Origin: a virus | IMG/VR virus record: IMGVR_UViG_3300027833_000015 | Coordinates: 89,884-153,883 of that record | Direction: 5' to 3' (one strand) | Length of the DNA stretch: 64,000 nt | Shown here: positions 63,998 to 64,000 of the stretch, piece by piece | Layout: every line of letters begins with the position of its first letter | Position numbering within the stretch: position 1 is the stretch's first letter | Notes under the pieces: generated by a model | Databases searched by the model: none | Told to the model about the DNA's origin: nothing | Seen by the model: the letters and a program-made list of their open reading frames with translations, nothing else | Position numbers and translations under genes: made by a program

Positions 63998-64000
63998 CGG

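Overview
The window is part of the genome of a tailed, T4-superfamily myovirus infecting a Gram-negative, probably marine, bacterium. The core genes are recognisable from their sequences: baseplate hub gp26, a gp19-family tail tube protein, single-strand DNA-binding gp32, late-transcription accessory gp33, PhoH, T4-type lysozyme, class Ia ribonucleotide reductase (NrdA and NrdB), ATP-dependent DNA ligase, dCMP deaminase, a MazG-like hydrolase and T4-type TATAAATA late promoters. Apart from one small gene near 46 kb, everything is read on the minus strand, tightly packed with ATGA or TAATG overlaps.

Layout by coordinate. 1-2.1 kb: tail and baseplate genes. 2.2-5.5 kb: gp32, gp33 and small early genes. 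5.5-12.8 kb: a glycan or nucleotide-decoration cluster with GT25-type and other glycosyltransferases, two methyltransferases and a NodU/CmcH-type carbamoyltransferase. 12.8-19.5 kb: holin-like protein, lysozyme, PhoH, a SegE-like GIY-YIG protein, NrdB, a 2OG-Fe(II) oxygenase and NrdA. 19.6-32.4 kb: a large set of lysine-rich proteins, many starting with a T4-like capsid-targeting peptide (Met-Lys-x-Phe-x-x-Phe-x-Glu) and carrying repeated Glu-Ser-Val-Glu-Gln-Val-Asp-Glu motifs; a spanin pair and two fibre-like proteins sit among them, together with a ParB-like protein, an NMNAT-like nucleotidyltransferase and, just upstream at 32.4-33.6 kb, a ligase-like nucleotidyltransferase. 34-39 kb: exported proteins, including a PEP-CTERM-type surface protein and two HExxH metallopeptidase-like proteins. 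39-46 kb: large adhesin or fibre proteins. 46-64 kb: nucleotide metabolism and nuclease genes, many small early proteins, a tRNA-Pro(UGG), a three-gene acyl-carrier-protein/oxygenase/asparagine-synthetase-like unit, DNA ligase and a MazG-like protein.

Two regulatory systems are visible. Late genes have TATAAATA boxes, mainly upstream of virion, internal-protein and exported genes. Early accessory genes are driven by 14 near-identical promoter cassettes of about 80 bp, each with a sigma70 -35 and -10 exactly 17 bp apart; these fill the whole space between one gene's stop codon and the next gene's ribosome-binding site.

The most unusual features are the capsid-targeted repeat-protein family, the phage-encoded PEP-CTERM protein, the acyl-carrier-protein mini-cluster, the carbamoyltransferase/glycosyltransferase cluster, and the promoter cassettes. 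Functions are inferred from motifs by eye; no database search was run, and coordinates of short sites may be off by one base.
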